Source: Methanobacteriota archaeon (GTDB taxonomy: Archaea; Thermoplasmatota; Poseidoniia; Poseidoniales; Poseidoniaceae). Taken from it: 29,743 nucleotides of DNA. The stretch is taken from positions 1 through 29,743 of the forward strand of contig JABJFP010000220.1 of the NCBI GenBank assembly GCA_018662715.1, written 5' to 3'. Below are positions 8,318-15,608 of this stretch, in pieces. The notes under the pieces were generated by a model that was given only the letters and a program-made list of their open reading frames with translations, ran no database searches and was not told where the DNA came from. The position numbers and the translations under genes were made by a program. How positions within the stretch are numbered: position 1 is the first letter of the stretch; each line of letters starts with the position of its first letter.

Positions 8318-9754
8318 ATGGGCGACGAAACGATGTGGATTGGAGGAGAATGGGTGGCGTCAACTGACGGTGCAACAAGTGATGTGCTGAACCCAGCAAC
8401 AGGAGAGCTCATGGCTACGGTCCCTCGTGCTACTGTTGAAGATGTAAACCGCAGTGTTTCAGCATCTCGTGAAGCGTTCAACAACTCCGATTGGAAGAAT
8501 ATGGACCCTGCGCAACGCGGACGAATCCTCAACAAAATGGCCGCAGTTACCTATGCTAAAGCAAAGGAACTAGCAGTTATTGAATCATCAAACAACGGTA
8601 AGACCTTCCGTGAGGCACTCTCTGAAATTCGTTATGGAGCTTGGACATTGGAATATTTTGCAGGCCTCTCCGATAAAATCGAGGGCAAGACCATCCCTGT
8701 TCCTGGCCCTCGCCTCAATTATACACTCCGCCAGCCATTGGGTGTGACGGTGCATATCGTTCCGTGGAACTTCCCTCTTCAACTCGCTCTCCGATCTATT
8801 GCACCTGCGCTTGCAGCAGGATGTACGGTGATTGCAAAGCCCGCTTCCTGGACACCTTTGTCTCTTCTGGCATGGGCAAAAGCAGTTGATGAGGCCGAAA
8901 CAGGACTTCCTTCAGGAGTTCTTCAAGTTTTGACGGGTTCCGGCGCTCTTGCAGGCGATGCACTTGCTGGCCACAGCGGTGTTGACGGTGTTGTTCTTAC
9001 AGGCGGCGTTCCTACTGGAAAAACCGTCATGGCAAAGGCAAGCGAGCAGTTGACTCCAGTCACGCTTGAACTTGGTGGAAAAGGCGCTAACATTGTCTTT
9101 TCAGATGCCAATCTACGCTATGCGGCCAAAGCAGTATGCTTTGGAATTTTCATGAATGCAGGACAGATGTGCTGGGCTGGTTCTCGTTTGCTTGTCCATG
9201 AAGATGTTCATGATGACCTGGTCAAGGCCGTATGTGATGAGATCTCCAAATGGCCAGTCGGTCCAGGAATGGAAGAGGGTGTACGCATGGGTTCACTCGT
9301 TCACGTCAATCACCGCGCAGAAGTGTTGGAAAAACTTGAGAAGGGACTTGCGGAGGGTGGGGAACTCGTTCTCGGAGGCAAAGCCCTTGACCGTGAAGGA
9401 GCCTTCATGGAAGCAACTGTTGTCACCGGTGTTGACCGAAGTCACCTTCTTTTCCAAGATGAATTGTTTGGACCGGTCTTGGCCGTAACTTCATTCAGTA
9501 CTGATGAAGAAGCCTTGGACCTAGCCAATGATACTCCGTTCGGATTGTTAAACGGCGTGTGGACCAACGACCTTGGACGGGGGCACCGAATGGCTCGTGA
9601 TTTGGAATGCGGCATGGTTTCCATTAACGAATACCCGATCACGTTCCCACAAACTGCCTTTACCGGATGGAAGCATTCGGGAATCGGTATTGAGCAAAGT
9701 CAAGATGCATTGCGATTTTACACCAAGGTCAAGAACGTCAACGTCAAGTTGTGA
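8318..9754 (+). CDS. NAD(P)-dependent aldehyde dehydrogenase
   Basis: 478 residues, normal length for the superfamily. It oxidises an aldehyde to an acid. Residues in place: PWNFPL with Asn151 (oxyanion), KPAS with Lys174 (cofactor), ELGGKG with Glu251 (general base), and the nucleophile Cys285 in NAGQMCWAG. The common KPAE and FTGS motifs read KPAS and LTGG here. The start at 8318 is set by GGAGGGG (8309-8315); a longer frame from 8273 lacks such a site. It is followed 9 nt later by a PaaG-type crotonase, so the pair is probably an operon. A role in oxidising an open-chain semialdehyde from aromatic ring cleavage is an inference from the neighbourhood; betaine-aldehyde-type substrates are an alternative. 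Confidence 0.9.
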   Translation: MGDETMWIGGEWVASTDGATSDVLNPATGELMATVPRATVEDVNRSVSASREAFNNSDWKNMDPAQRGRILNKMAAVTYAKAKELAVIESSNNGKTFREALSEIRYGAWTLEYFAGLSDKIEGKTIPVPGPRLNYTLRQPLGVTVHIVPWNFPLQLALRSIAPALAAGCTVIAKPASWTPLSLLAWAKAVDEAETGLPSGVLQVLTGSGALAGDALAGHSGVDGVVLTGGVPTGKTVMAKASEQLTPVTLELGGKGANIVFSDANLRYAAKAVCFGIFMNAGQMCWAGSRLLVHEDVHDDLVKAVCDEISKWPVGPGMEEGVRMGSLVHVNHRAEVLEKLEKGLAEGGELVLGGKALDREGAFMEATVVTGVDRSHLLFQDELFGPVLAVTSFSTDEEALDLANDTPFGLLNGVWTNDLGRGHRMARDLECGMVSINEYPITFPQTAFTGWKHSGIGIEQSQDALRFYTKVKNVNVKL

Positions 9755-9763
9755 AGTGATACC

Positions 9764-10543
9764 ATGGCCATTGAGATTGAAACTAACGACGGTATTCGAT
9801 TGATACGAATGGGTGGAGAAGCCTCCACTCAGTCGTTCTCTGAGGAGTTCTTACCGAAAATAACTCGGGCAATTGATGATGGTCTCAGTGCTTCAGATGT
9901 GAAAGGCATTGTTCTCACCGGCGAAGGACGATTTTTCTCTGCAGGAGCCGATATCCATGCGTTTCAGAAATCTATTGATGATGGAAATGCACCGGAGTTG
10001 ATTCGGAACCTCACCGGTATACTCCACCCCCTCCTCATTCGGATACGAACATCCCCTACGGTTGTGATCGCTGCATTAAACGGCGTATCTGCAGGCGGGG
10101 GTCTAGGTCTTGCGCTCGCATGCGATGCGAGAATTGGAACCAAGAACGCACGCATGGCTGCATCGTATGCTGGAATGGGACTTTCTCCTGATGGAGGGAC
10201 CACATGGCTTCTTCCTCGGTTCGTTGGTGAGACTGTTGCACGACGTTTTTTCTTTGAAAACCAAATTTGGTCGGGCGAAGAAGCCTGTTCTCATGGTGCT
10301 ATTGATTTGATTGTTGAAGAGGATGCACTCCTTGCAACCGCCAACGAATGGGCAACCACATGGTCCTCATGGGGGAACCATACGAAAGAGGCGACAAAGC
10401 ATTTGTTGCATGTTCAAAGTGAGAATGAATTTGAAACACATCTCAACCATGAACGTACGTTGATTGAAGCGGCTGGAACAACATCTGCATTCAAAGAAGG
10501 GGTCAAGGCATTCTTTGAGAAGCGTAAACCAAACTTCGATTAA
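9764..10543 (+). CDS. Crotonase-family protein, PaaG-type isomerase-like
   Basis: 259 residues of the enoyl-CoA hydratase/isomerase fold. The oxyanion-hole stretches FSAGAD (about 58-63) and SAGGGLGLALACD (about 109-121) are present. Neither of the two Glu residues of classical hydratases is found: the first position is Gly in GGGLG, and the second region reads GLSPDGGTTWLLPR. That stretch, with Asp143, matches PaaG-type isomerases, which use a single Asp to shift double bonds or open the 1,2-epoxyphenylacetyl-CoA ring. AAGTGA precedes the ATG. It is cotranscribed with the aldehyde dehydrogenase. The specific substrate cannot be read from sequence; a general delta3,delta2-enoyl-CoA isomerase is the main alternative. 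Confidence 0.82.
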   Translation: MAIEIETNDGIRLIRMGGEASTQSFSEEFLPKITRAIDDGLSASDVKGIVLTGEGRFFSAGADIHAFQKSIDDGNAPELIRNLTGILHPLLIRIRTSPTVVIAALNGVSAGGGLGLALACDARIGTKNARMAASYAGMGLSPDGGTTWLLPRFVGETVARRFFFENQIWSGEEACSHGAIDLIVEEDALLATANEWATTWSSWGNHTKEATKHLLHVQSENEFETHLNHERTLIEAAGTTSAFKEGVKAFFEKRKPNFD

Positions 10544-10548
10544 ATTCC

Positions 10549-11328
10549 TTATTGCATTTGGTAGGCAACCTGGGGTTGGTTCCCTTTACCAAGGCGCAAT
10601 AATCCGACAATCAGGGCGATGATTCCAATACAAACTGAACAGCATCCAGCAAAACCACCGCCAAACGCAGCAATTCCAAGTCCGATGGACTCCTCAAGCA
10701 GAGGGCCAAAAAGGTCATCGAAATCAAGCAGGAACATGGATGTTGAAGCGCTGTTGGAGAGCGTATAGGTCTCTCCAATGGTACAGTTCTGTCCGATCTC
10801 CAATGTTCCGCAAATCGTGCCTACCTGTATTTTCCCATCCAATCCGAAGTAAGTGGCTGAGTTGTTCCCTTCGTCATAGTCACACGTCTTCAGGAATGTG
10901 CCTTCGGTCACGTCAATGCCGTTGTTGGTTACCATCACTTCAAATTCTTCACATGCATCAACCATTTCGTTTGAATTGCTATCAACATGATCTGCAATAA
11001 TGAATACTCCTGCGCCAAATTCTCCAGCGCCGTCATCGTCAGTGTGAACAATATCAACACTACTGCCGACATCTTTAGTATATTCATCCCCGTCTAGATT
11101 TGACCAAAGTTCAATGGCTTGGCTTCCTGCAGAAGAGGCTATGATGAATGAAATGATTCCTAATACAGCAAAGACACCAGCAATAATCATCGGTACCTTA
11201 GGTTTCTTTTCAGGTCCAATTGTGACGGGTACCGCAGAATGCGAATTGAATCCGGCCTGTGCGCCAACAGGCTGTGCGCCAACAGGGTTTGCTTCTTGGC
11301 CTTCAGTGCCATAAATACTTGATTCCAT
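10549..11328 (-). CDS. Unknown protein with two membrane segments and a four-Cys ectodomain
   Basis: 259 residues, family not recognised. A low-complexity N-terminus contains a PVGAQ tandem, then a hydrophobic helix (about 46-68), an acidic outer domain (about 70-200) with four Cys (C126, C149, C173, C182), and a second hydrophobic helix (about 215-243) with a CCSVC cluster. The stretch DSNSNEMVDACEEF (116-129) follows a D-x-N-x-N-x-x-x-D spacing like Ca2+-binding loops. The start context CCGTAGGTATGG has no ribosome site. It is last in the minus-strand array, 42 nt after the 3-hydroxyacyl-CoA dehydrogenase, and ends 5 nt from the convergent crotonase. Confidence 0.6.
   Translation of the reverse strand: MESSIYGTEGQEANPVGAQPVGAQAGFNSHSAVPVTIGPEKKPKVPMIIAGVFAVLGIISFIIASSAGSQAIELWSNLDGDEYTKDVGSSVDIVHTDDDGAGEFGAGVFIIADHVDSNSNEMVDACEEFEVMVTNNGIDVTEGTFLKTCDYDEGNNSATYFGLDGKIQVGTICGTLEIGQNCTIGETYTLSNSASTSMFLLDFDDLFGPLLEESIGLGIAAFGGGFAGCCSVCIGIIALIVGLLRLGKGNQPQVAYQMQ
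11257..11286 (+). repeat. 15-bp tandem repeat, two copies
   Basis: The unit CTGTGCGCCAACAGG occurs twice with no spacer (11257-11271, 11272-11286). On the minus strand it encodes the PVGAQ repeat in the flexible N-terminus of the two-TM protein. It keeps the frame, so copy number could vary between strains without breaking the gene. Confidence 0.8.
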
Positions 11329-11370
11329 ACCTACGGCTCATCGGCCTTACTCATGAAGGTATGGGGACGA

Positions 11371-12255
11371 TCATTCTATTGAGGTCTCTTCTGGACTACC
11401 ATTTGTCCAATCGTAGATTCCTTTTCCACTTTTCTTTCCCAGACGACCTTGTTCAACAAGGCGTTCAAGAAGAGGATGAGGTGCATATGCATCATCATCA
11501 AACGAAGCTTGTAAATTTCTAAGAATGTCTCTACGGACGTCCAACCCTACCAAATCGGTAAGAGCAAGAGGTCCCATTGGATGCTTGTAGCCCAAGACCA
11601 TTGCAGTGTCTATGTCCTTTGCACTGGCCACTCCGTCAGCCAGCATTCGAATTGCTTCATTACCAAGAACAACACCAAGTCGGCTTGTAGCAAAACCGGG
11701 TATGTCTTTAACGAGGATCGTCGTTTTTCCCATGGCTTCCCCTGCTGATTGCGCCAAGTCGATGGTCGCTTCTGAGGTTGAGTCATGGCGGACAAGTTCA
11801 AGGAGTTTCATAATCGGTACTGGATTAAAGAAATGCATTCCTATCACTTGTTCCGGGCGTGTTGTAGCATTGGCTATGTCGGCAATTGAAAGAGAAGATG
11901 TATTTGTTCCCAAGACGGCATGGCTGGGAGCGTATTTGTCAATTTCTTCAAACACTTTCTGCTTGAGTTCTGGCAGTTCAGGGACTGCTTCAATGACCAA
12001 GTCAGCATTCCCAACGGCTTGAGCCATATCACTCACGGCGTGGAGATTTTTTTGCCATTCAACCTTTTGTTCCAAAGATGTTTTTCCTCGGGTGATTCCT
12101 TTGTCCCAAAAGGCATCAATGCGTTCCATTCCCCGCTGAAGGCCGTCAGGAAATGCGTCATAGAGGGATGTATTCCAGCCGGCTTGGGCACAAATTTGTG
12201 CAATACCAGCGCCCATGGTTCCTGCTCCGATGACGGCAACATTACGAATGCTCAT
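11371..12255 (-). CDS. 3-hydroxyacyl-CoA dehydrogenase (PaaH/Hbd type)
   Basis: 294 residues. It oxidises 3-hydroxyacyl-CoA (3-hydroxybutyryl- or 3-hydroxyadipyl-CoA type) with NAD(P). The Rossmann motif GAGTMGAG is at 10-17, the catalytic His in GMHFFNPVP is His141, and its partner Glu in LLELVR is Glu153. The C-terminal domain with KHPMGPLALTDLVGLD completes the short, single-function form of the family. The start is standard for the family; AAGGTGAG lies about 15 nt upstream, a rather long spacing. It follows the DMT transporter by 22 nt in a minus-strand operon that begins with the BoxB/PaaA-like oxygenase, which supports a job in degrading the CoA-bound product. Confidence 0.92.
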   Translation of the reverse strand: MSIRNVAVIGAGTMGAGIAQICAQAGWNTSLYDAFPDGLQRGMERIDAFWDKGITRGKTSLEQKVEWQKNLHAVSDMAQAVGNADLVIEAVPELPELKQKVFEEIDKYAPSHAVLGTNTSSLSIADIANATTRPEQVIGMHFFNPVPIMKLLELVRHDSTSEATIDLAQSAGEAMGKTTILVKDIPGFATSRLGVVLGNEAIRMLADGVASAKDIDTAMVLGYKHPMGPLALTDLVGLDVRRDILRNLQASFDDDAYAPHPLLERLVEQGRLGKKSGKGIYDWTNGSPEETSIE

Positions 12256-12277
12256 GGAGGTGGGAGAACGCTCACCT

Positions 12278-13201
12278 TCATGATGCTTGCTCGTTTTCTT
12301 GTTCTTGCTTTTGGGCGATGATTACCCCTGCAACGATGAGAGTGAAGGCTAGGATGAGCGTAGGTCCAAGTTGTTCTCCAAGCAATAGCCAGCCTCCGAG
12401 GATTCCAAACGGGGGGACGAGGTAAACATAGAATGAAGCCTTTCCAGCTCCAATGACAAGGATGCCGTCTGCGAACCATACGTAAGCCAATACAGTAGAA
12501 AATACCGCAAGGAAGATGATTCCAATCCAAGCATCAAGTGACGGCGAAGGCAAGCCCTCCCGTACAACTTCAATTCCAGCCCATGGCGTCAGGAAAAGTA
12601 AGCCTACAAGTGATGCCCAAACAGTAACCAAAACAGGAGTCAACGGTCGCTGAGCATCCTTTGGAGTTTCACTCATGAGTTTCTTCATGAGGATACTGGA
12701 TACAGCCCAAGCAAGTGCTGCCCCAGCAATAAAGCCGTTACCAAACCATCTGTCTAACTCAGGTATGTCGGTATTCGGGGAGGCGGTAAAGATCACAAGC
12801 ATTCCTATCAGTGCAAGGGCGAGCCCAACCACCAGATTACGAGTTAGACGCTCCCCGAGAAATATAACCGCCAGAACTGCAGTAAACAGAGGGTTGAATG
12901 TAATAACGAGGGACGCATCTCCTGCAGCGGTGTACTTCATTCCATACATGAACAAAGATTGGTAAAGAAATGTGGAAAAGAAGGCAATAAAAGCGATGTT
13001 TTTCCATTGAGTTGGTGAGGGGTAAGCCCAATCTTCAGTTCGTTGTAAGTAGATTATGAAGAGTCCGGCTACTATGACATAACGAATCCATGCAGCAACA
13101 ATTGGCGTGACATCTGCTGCAACCGCACGCCCCGCTGGCCAACCTAATCCCCAAATTACTGCGACAACCAGAAGTTTGGCGTGAATTCGAGCGTTTTTCA
13201 T
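12278..13201 (-). CDS. EamA/DMT-family transporter
   Basis: 307 residues with about ten hydrophobic segments in two similar halves, the layout of the drug/metabolite transporter superfamily. The second half has the typical GWLLLGEQLGPTLILAF stretch, and the first half has the matching AVIFLGERLTRNLVVGL. Its start overlaps the preceding stop by ATGA (13198-13201), so translation is coupled to the unknown 178-residue protein. Substrates in this superfamily range from amino acids to aromatic compounds and cannot be told from sequence. Uptake or export of an aromatic acid is suggested only by its place in the oxygenase operon. Confidence 0.88.
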   Translation of the reverse strand: MKNARIHAKLLVVAVIWGLGWPAGRAVAADVTPIVAAWIRYVIVAGLFIIYLQRTEDWAYPSPTQWKNIAFIAFFSTFLYQSLFMYGMKYTAAGDASLVITFNPLFTAVLAVIFLGERLTRNLVVGLALALIGMLVIFTASPNTDIPELDRWFGNGFIAGAALAWAVSSILMKKLMSETPKDAQRPLTPVLVTVWASLVGLLFLTPWAGIEVVREGLPSPSLDAWIGIIFLAVFSTVLAYVWFADGILVIGAGKASFYVYLVPPFGILGGWLLLGEQLGPTLILAFTLIVAGVIIAQKQEQENEQAS

Positions 13202-13734
13202 TCAAATCGCTCCAAGCCAAGTTGTAACATGCGAGATCTCGGCAATCCGATTTCTGGCAGTCCCTTGGCTGGGGCGTGGAGCTTGAGTCCTTCAATTCTG
13301 CTGACGTATAATCCATAACTGGCGATGTCATCAGGTCGGTATGGTGTCTCGAGCCCCATTTGGGTGAGGGTTTCACACGCTTTTTGTGAATAGATTGGGA
13401 AGGTATTCGTCGAAAAGTGCATCCATTCTGAAATGCGTTGAGCATCAACACTATCCAGCGTTAATAGGTGCTCTAAGAGGGACACATCGGGATAGGTGGC
13501 GGTTCTCAGCACCATTTCTACTTCATTGACAACATCTTCAGGCCAAGCGTAGGGGTCTCGTTGGGCCCATTCATCTGCGACTCGTATATGCTCTACAGAG
13601 CGTTTTGAAGTGACTGAATACAGGGATTCAATGTATGAGCGGTCTTCGTATGCATTGGAGACCAACTGAGGCATTTCTTCATAGAAACGCTCGCACTTGG
13701 CCACATCAATGCCGTATAAGGCAACGGGGATCAT
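13198..13734 (-). CDS. Unknown soluble protein in the oxygenase operon
   Basis: 178 residues from the ATG at 13734, family not recognised. It looks mostly helical, has no signal peptide or membrane segment, and has two Cys not arranged as a metal site. The open frame continues upstream into the oxygenase gene (to 14073), but that part is read out of frame with a well-supported gene; 13734 lies 16 nt after the oxygenase stop, with GAGTGA just before it. A GTG at 13743 is a second candidate start. The tight spacing on both sides (16 nt, then a 4-nt overlap) suggests it works with the oxygenase or the transporter. It shows no ferredoxin or flavin motif, so it is not an evident reductase. Confidence 0.65.
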   Translation of the reverse strand: MIPVALYGIDVAKCERFYEEMPQLVSNAYEDRSYIESLYSVTSKRSVEHIRVADEWAQRDPYAWPEDVVNEVEMVLRTATYPDVSLLEHLLTLDSVDAQRISEWMHFSTNTFPIYSQKACETLTQMGLETPYRPDDIASYGLYVSRIEGLKLHAPAKGLPEIGLPRSRMLQLGLERFE

Positions 13735-13750
13735 CTCAGTCACTCGCCGT

Positions 13751-14911
13751 TCAAGCTTGTGTGCCAATTCCAGAAGCGATTTGCTTTGCAGACATCGGCT
13801 TTTCAGCGACCCAATCGAGTTTGAAGAGTTCCTTGAGGTCTTCTTCATCTTTTGCGGTTGGGAGGTGCTCGTGGAGGTAAGTGGCCCATTCATCGTCGGA
13901 CCCTTCGAATTTCGTACCTTCAACGGTGAATTGTTGGCGCTTGAATGCACCAATCTCACGGTAGAAGTTCTCGTGGGGGACGTAGAGTTTTGTAGCACCC
14001 TCGGGTAGGTATCCGTTGAGTTTTTCAACTTCAAGGGCAATTTCATCGTGATAGTGCCCACGTGCTTCTTCATTCAACGTCTCCTTAATCACTGGGTCTC
14101 CATTGTCGAGTTTCTTGCGTTCATCCCATCGTCCTTTGATGCCCCAAACGTAGGACCAATGTGCGGAGGAAGATGCGTCAACACCAAACAGGTCGTGAGC
14201 GGTAGAAACCCACTTGTTGATGTAGCGTTGTAGCATATCTCCAGGAATGACTCCAGCCTTGATAATTCGGCGGAGACCATTGGAACCGGTTCCAAGGTGG
14301 AACGATTCTTCTTTCAGCATCGGCCCCATGCTTGCGGCCAGAGGCTTGAAGGCTGAGGTTGAAAGCATGCCGAGTTGGAATTTACCGTCTCGGTCAACAA
14401 ACATGGTGTAGCAGAAAAAGTCCAACCAGTGCGGCATTGGTCGATTAAATGCTCCGAGCAGGCGATCGCCATCTTGAGCGTTGCGCTCAAGCAATTTTTG
14501 TGCTTCTCTTCGTCCTTGTTGACCAAAGTATGTCATCAGAAGATAGGCCATTTGCCATCCGTGGCGTTGTTCTTCAGCCATGATTCGTGCGGCTGCATAG
14601 CGGTCGTAGTCAGTCGGTGCGGTTTCGAGCAAATGTCGCTGTTGTTCTACCGATGCGAATTCGGTGTCTCCTTGAACGGTAATCATGCTAACCAATGCGT
14701 CTCGCATGCTTTGATGTGGAACTTGGAGCGAACGTTCCCACTTGGCTCGTCCTTCATAGTCTCCGTATTCGATGACATCACCGGCGCGCTCCCAGTCGAA
14801 CTGGATAGAGAGGTCGAAATCTCCCATCCACTCTCGCTTAAATCCAACGTTGTCTTGCCAGGTTGCAAAGTTGCTAATCCAGTCGTCCCATGTCTTCGGT
14901 AGGTTGTCCAT
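13751..14911 (-). CDS. Diiron aryl-CoA oxygenase, BoxB/PaaA-like
   Basis: 386 residues of the phenylacetate/benzoyl-CoA epoxidase superfamily, which uses two irons and O2 to epoxidise a CoA-bound aromatic ring. Ligand candidates are Glu84 or Glu89 in QGDTEFASVEQQ, the pair Glu114/His117 in AEEQRHGWQ, Asp173 or Asp175 in FVDRDGKFQL, and Glu202/His205 in KEESFHLGTG. From memory, the QGDTE-ASVEQQRHL and DRDGKFQL stretches resemble benzoyl-CoA epoxidase BoxB more than PaaA; BoxB is longer (about 470). A TATA box 28 nt before the ATG and no ribosome site indicate a leaderless transcript. A 22-bp palindrome lies just upstream of the TATA box. No reductase (BoxA, PaaE) is in the window. The substrate is inferred from family only. 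Confidence 0.82.
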   Translation of the reverse strand: MDNLPKTWDDWISNFATWQDNVGFKREWMGDFDLSIQFDWERAGDVIEYGDYEGRAKWERSLQVPHQSMRDALVSMITVQGDTEFASVEQQRHLLETAPTDYDRYAAARIMAEEQRHGWQMAYLLMTYFGQQGRREAQKLLERNAQDGDRLLGAFNRPMPHWLDFFCYTMFVDRDGKFQLGMLSTSAFKPLAASMGPMLKEESFHLGTGSNGLRRIIKAGVIPGDMLQRYINKWVSTAHDLFGVDASSSAHWSYVWGIKGRWDERKKLDNGDPVIKETLNEEARGHYHDEIALEVEKLNGYLPEGATKLYVPHENFYREIGAFKRQQFTVEGTKFEGSDDEWATYLHEHLPTAKDEEDLKELFKLDWVAEKPMSAKQIASGIGTQA

Positions 14912-14933
14912 GTTCTGTGGTACAGTCGGGTCT

Positions 14934-14944
14934 GGTATATATCC
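14934..14944 (-). promoter_or_regulatory. TATA box of the BoxB/PaaA-like gene
   Basis: On the minus strand the box reads GGATATATACC; its centre is 28 nt from the ATG at 14911, the distance expected when transcription starts at the start codon. It lies in the 59-nt spacer after the HTH_10 gene, so the oxygenase operon can be expressed apart from the glpX/regulator genes upstream. Confidence 0.7.
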
Positions 14945-14950
14945 TCTACG

Positions 14951-14972
14951 AACATATTCGTACGAACATGTT
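14951..14972. promoter_or_regulatory. 22-bp near-perfect palindrome, candidate operator
   Basis: The 10-bp perfect palindrome TTCGTACGAA (14957-14966) is flanked, after one mismatched pair, by arms AACAT (14951-14955) and ATGTT (14968-14972), giving 10 of 11 matching pairs. The octamer ACGAACAT also occurs twice as a direct repeat (14948-14955, 14962-14969). The site is 7 bp upstream of the oxygenase TATA box and overlaps the stop codon of the HTH_10 regulator (14971-14973). A dimeric regulator binding here would touch the factor-B recognition side of the promoter; activator or repressor cannot be told. Confidence 0.6.
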
Positions 14973-15594
14973 AGGGGCTTTGTCTGCGGATCTCGTCAGT
15001 GAACGCGTGAAATACTGCGGATTCAATCCGTTGGAGCTGACTTGAGAGAGTGGATTTTGCAACGCCGAGAACCTTGGCCAATTCCGAGAGGTTGATGCGC
15101 CGAGGCACATCCCAAAAGCCCTCGCGAGTTGCGACTTCAAAGACTTCACGTTGGCGAGTAGTGAGGAGGCGAGAGCGAGAATTCCGCGTGGATAGCAGGC
15201 GATGTGGTAACTGGTCGGTGCGGAAGCGGTGCATGAGTTCACGCACCTCATCTCGTCGAGCCTCTATGGTCCATTCCACCCATCCGTCTCTCACTTCAAA
15301 CGGTGTTCTCGGAACGATTCCTATGTCCACGAGGGGGCGAACAAATCCACCACCGCCAGCCGAGATATTGACGCTGAAATGGCCGTCTTCAATACTCTTG
15401 TAATCATCAATTCCTTCATGCAACATGAGATTATCTTCAAGGGATTCATCGCACCAACACCGAGCAGTCCCTCTCCCCCTGCTTAACGGCATATGCTGTT
15501 CAATACGAAGGGTTGCCGATGGATGTGCTCTGGTAACATCTCCAGCCCAATGCCCTTCAGGAAGGCGGACATCAATTCGGATTTGTTGAAGCAT
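14971..15594 (-). CDS. HTH_10 (bacterio-opsin activator-type) transcriptional regulator
   Basis: 207 residues. The C-terminal block at about 144-196 (LTTRQREVFEVATREGFWDVP, then ELAKVLGVAKSTLSSQLQRIE) is the HTH_10 domain found in archaeal Bat-like regulators. The N-terminal 135 residues contain a Cys-x-Cys (C47, C49) and look like the small-ligand or sensing half common in the family. The ribosome site AAGGAG lies about 9 nt before the ATG. It is 14 nt after glpX in the same direction, so it is probably cotranscribed with moaE-moaC-glpX, and is followed by the oxygenase gene with its own promoter and a palindrome. Control of the oxygenase operon is the natural inference; it is unproven. Confidence 0.82.
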   Translation of the reverse strand: MLQQIRIDVRLPEGHWAGDVTRAHPSATLRIEQHMPLSRGRGTARCWCDESLEDNLMLHEGIDDYKSIEDGHFSVNISAGGGGFVRPLVDIGIVPRTPFEVRDGWVEWTIEARRDEVRELMHRFRTDQLPHRLLSTRNSRSRLLTTRQREVFEVATREGFWDVPRRINLSELAKVLGVAKSTLSSQLQRIESAVFHAFTDEIRRQSP

Positions 15595-15608
15595 CGCAGT
15601 TTACTCCT

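Noticed and set aside
13751..14073. N-terminal extension of the 178-residue unknown protein
   Set aside because: The frame stays open, but it lies over the 3' part of the oxygenase gene, which is supported by conserved motifs; the extension is basic, low-information and lacks a ribosome site at its start.
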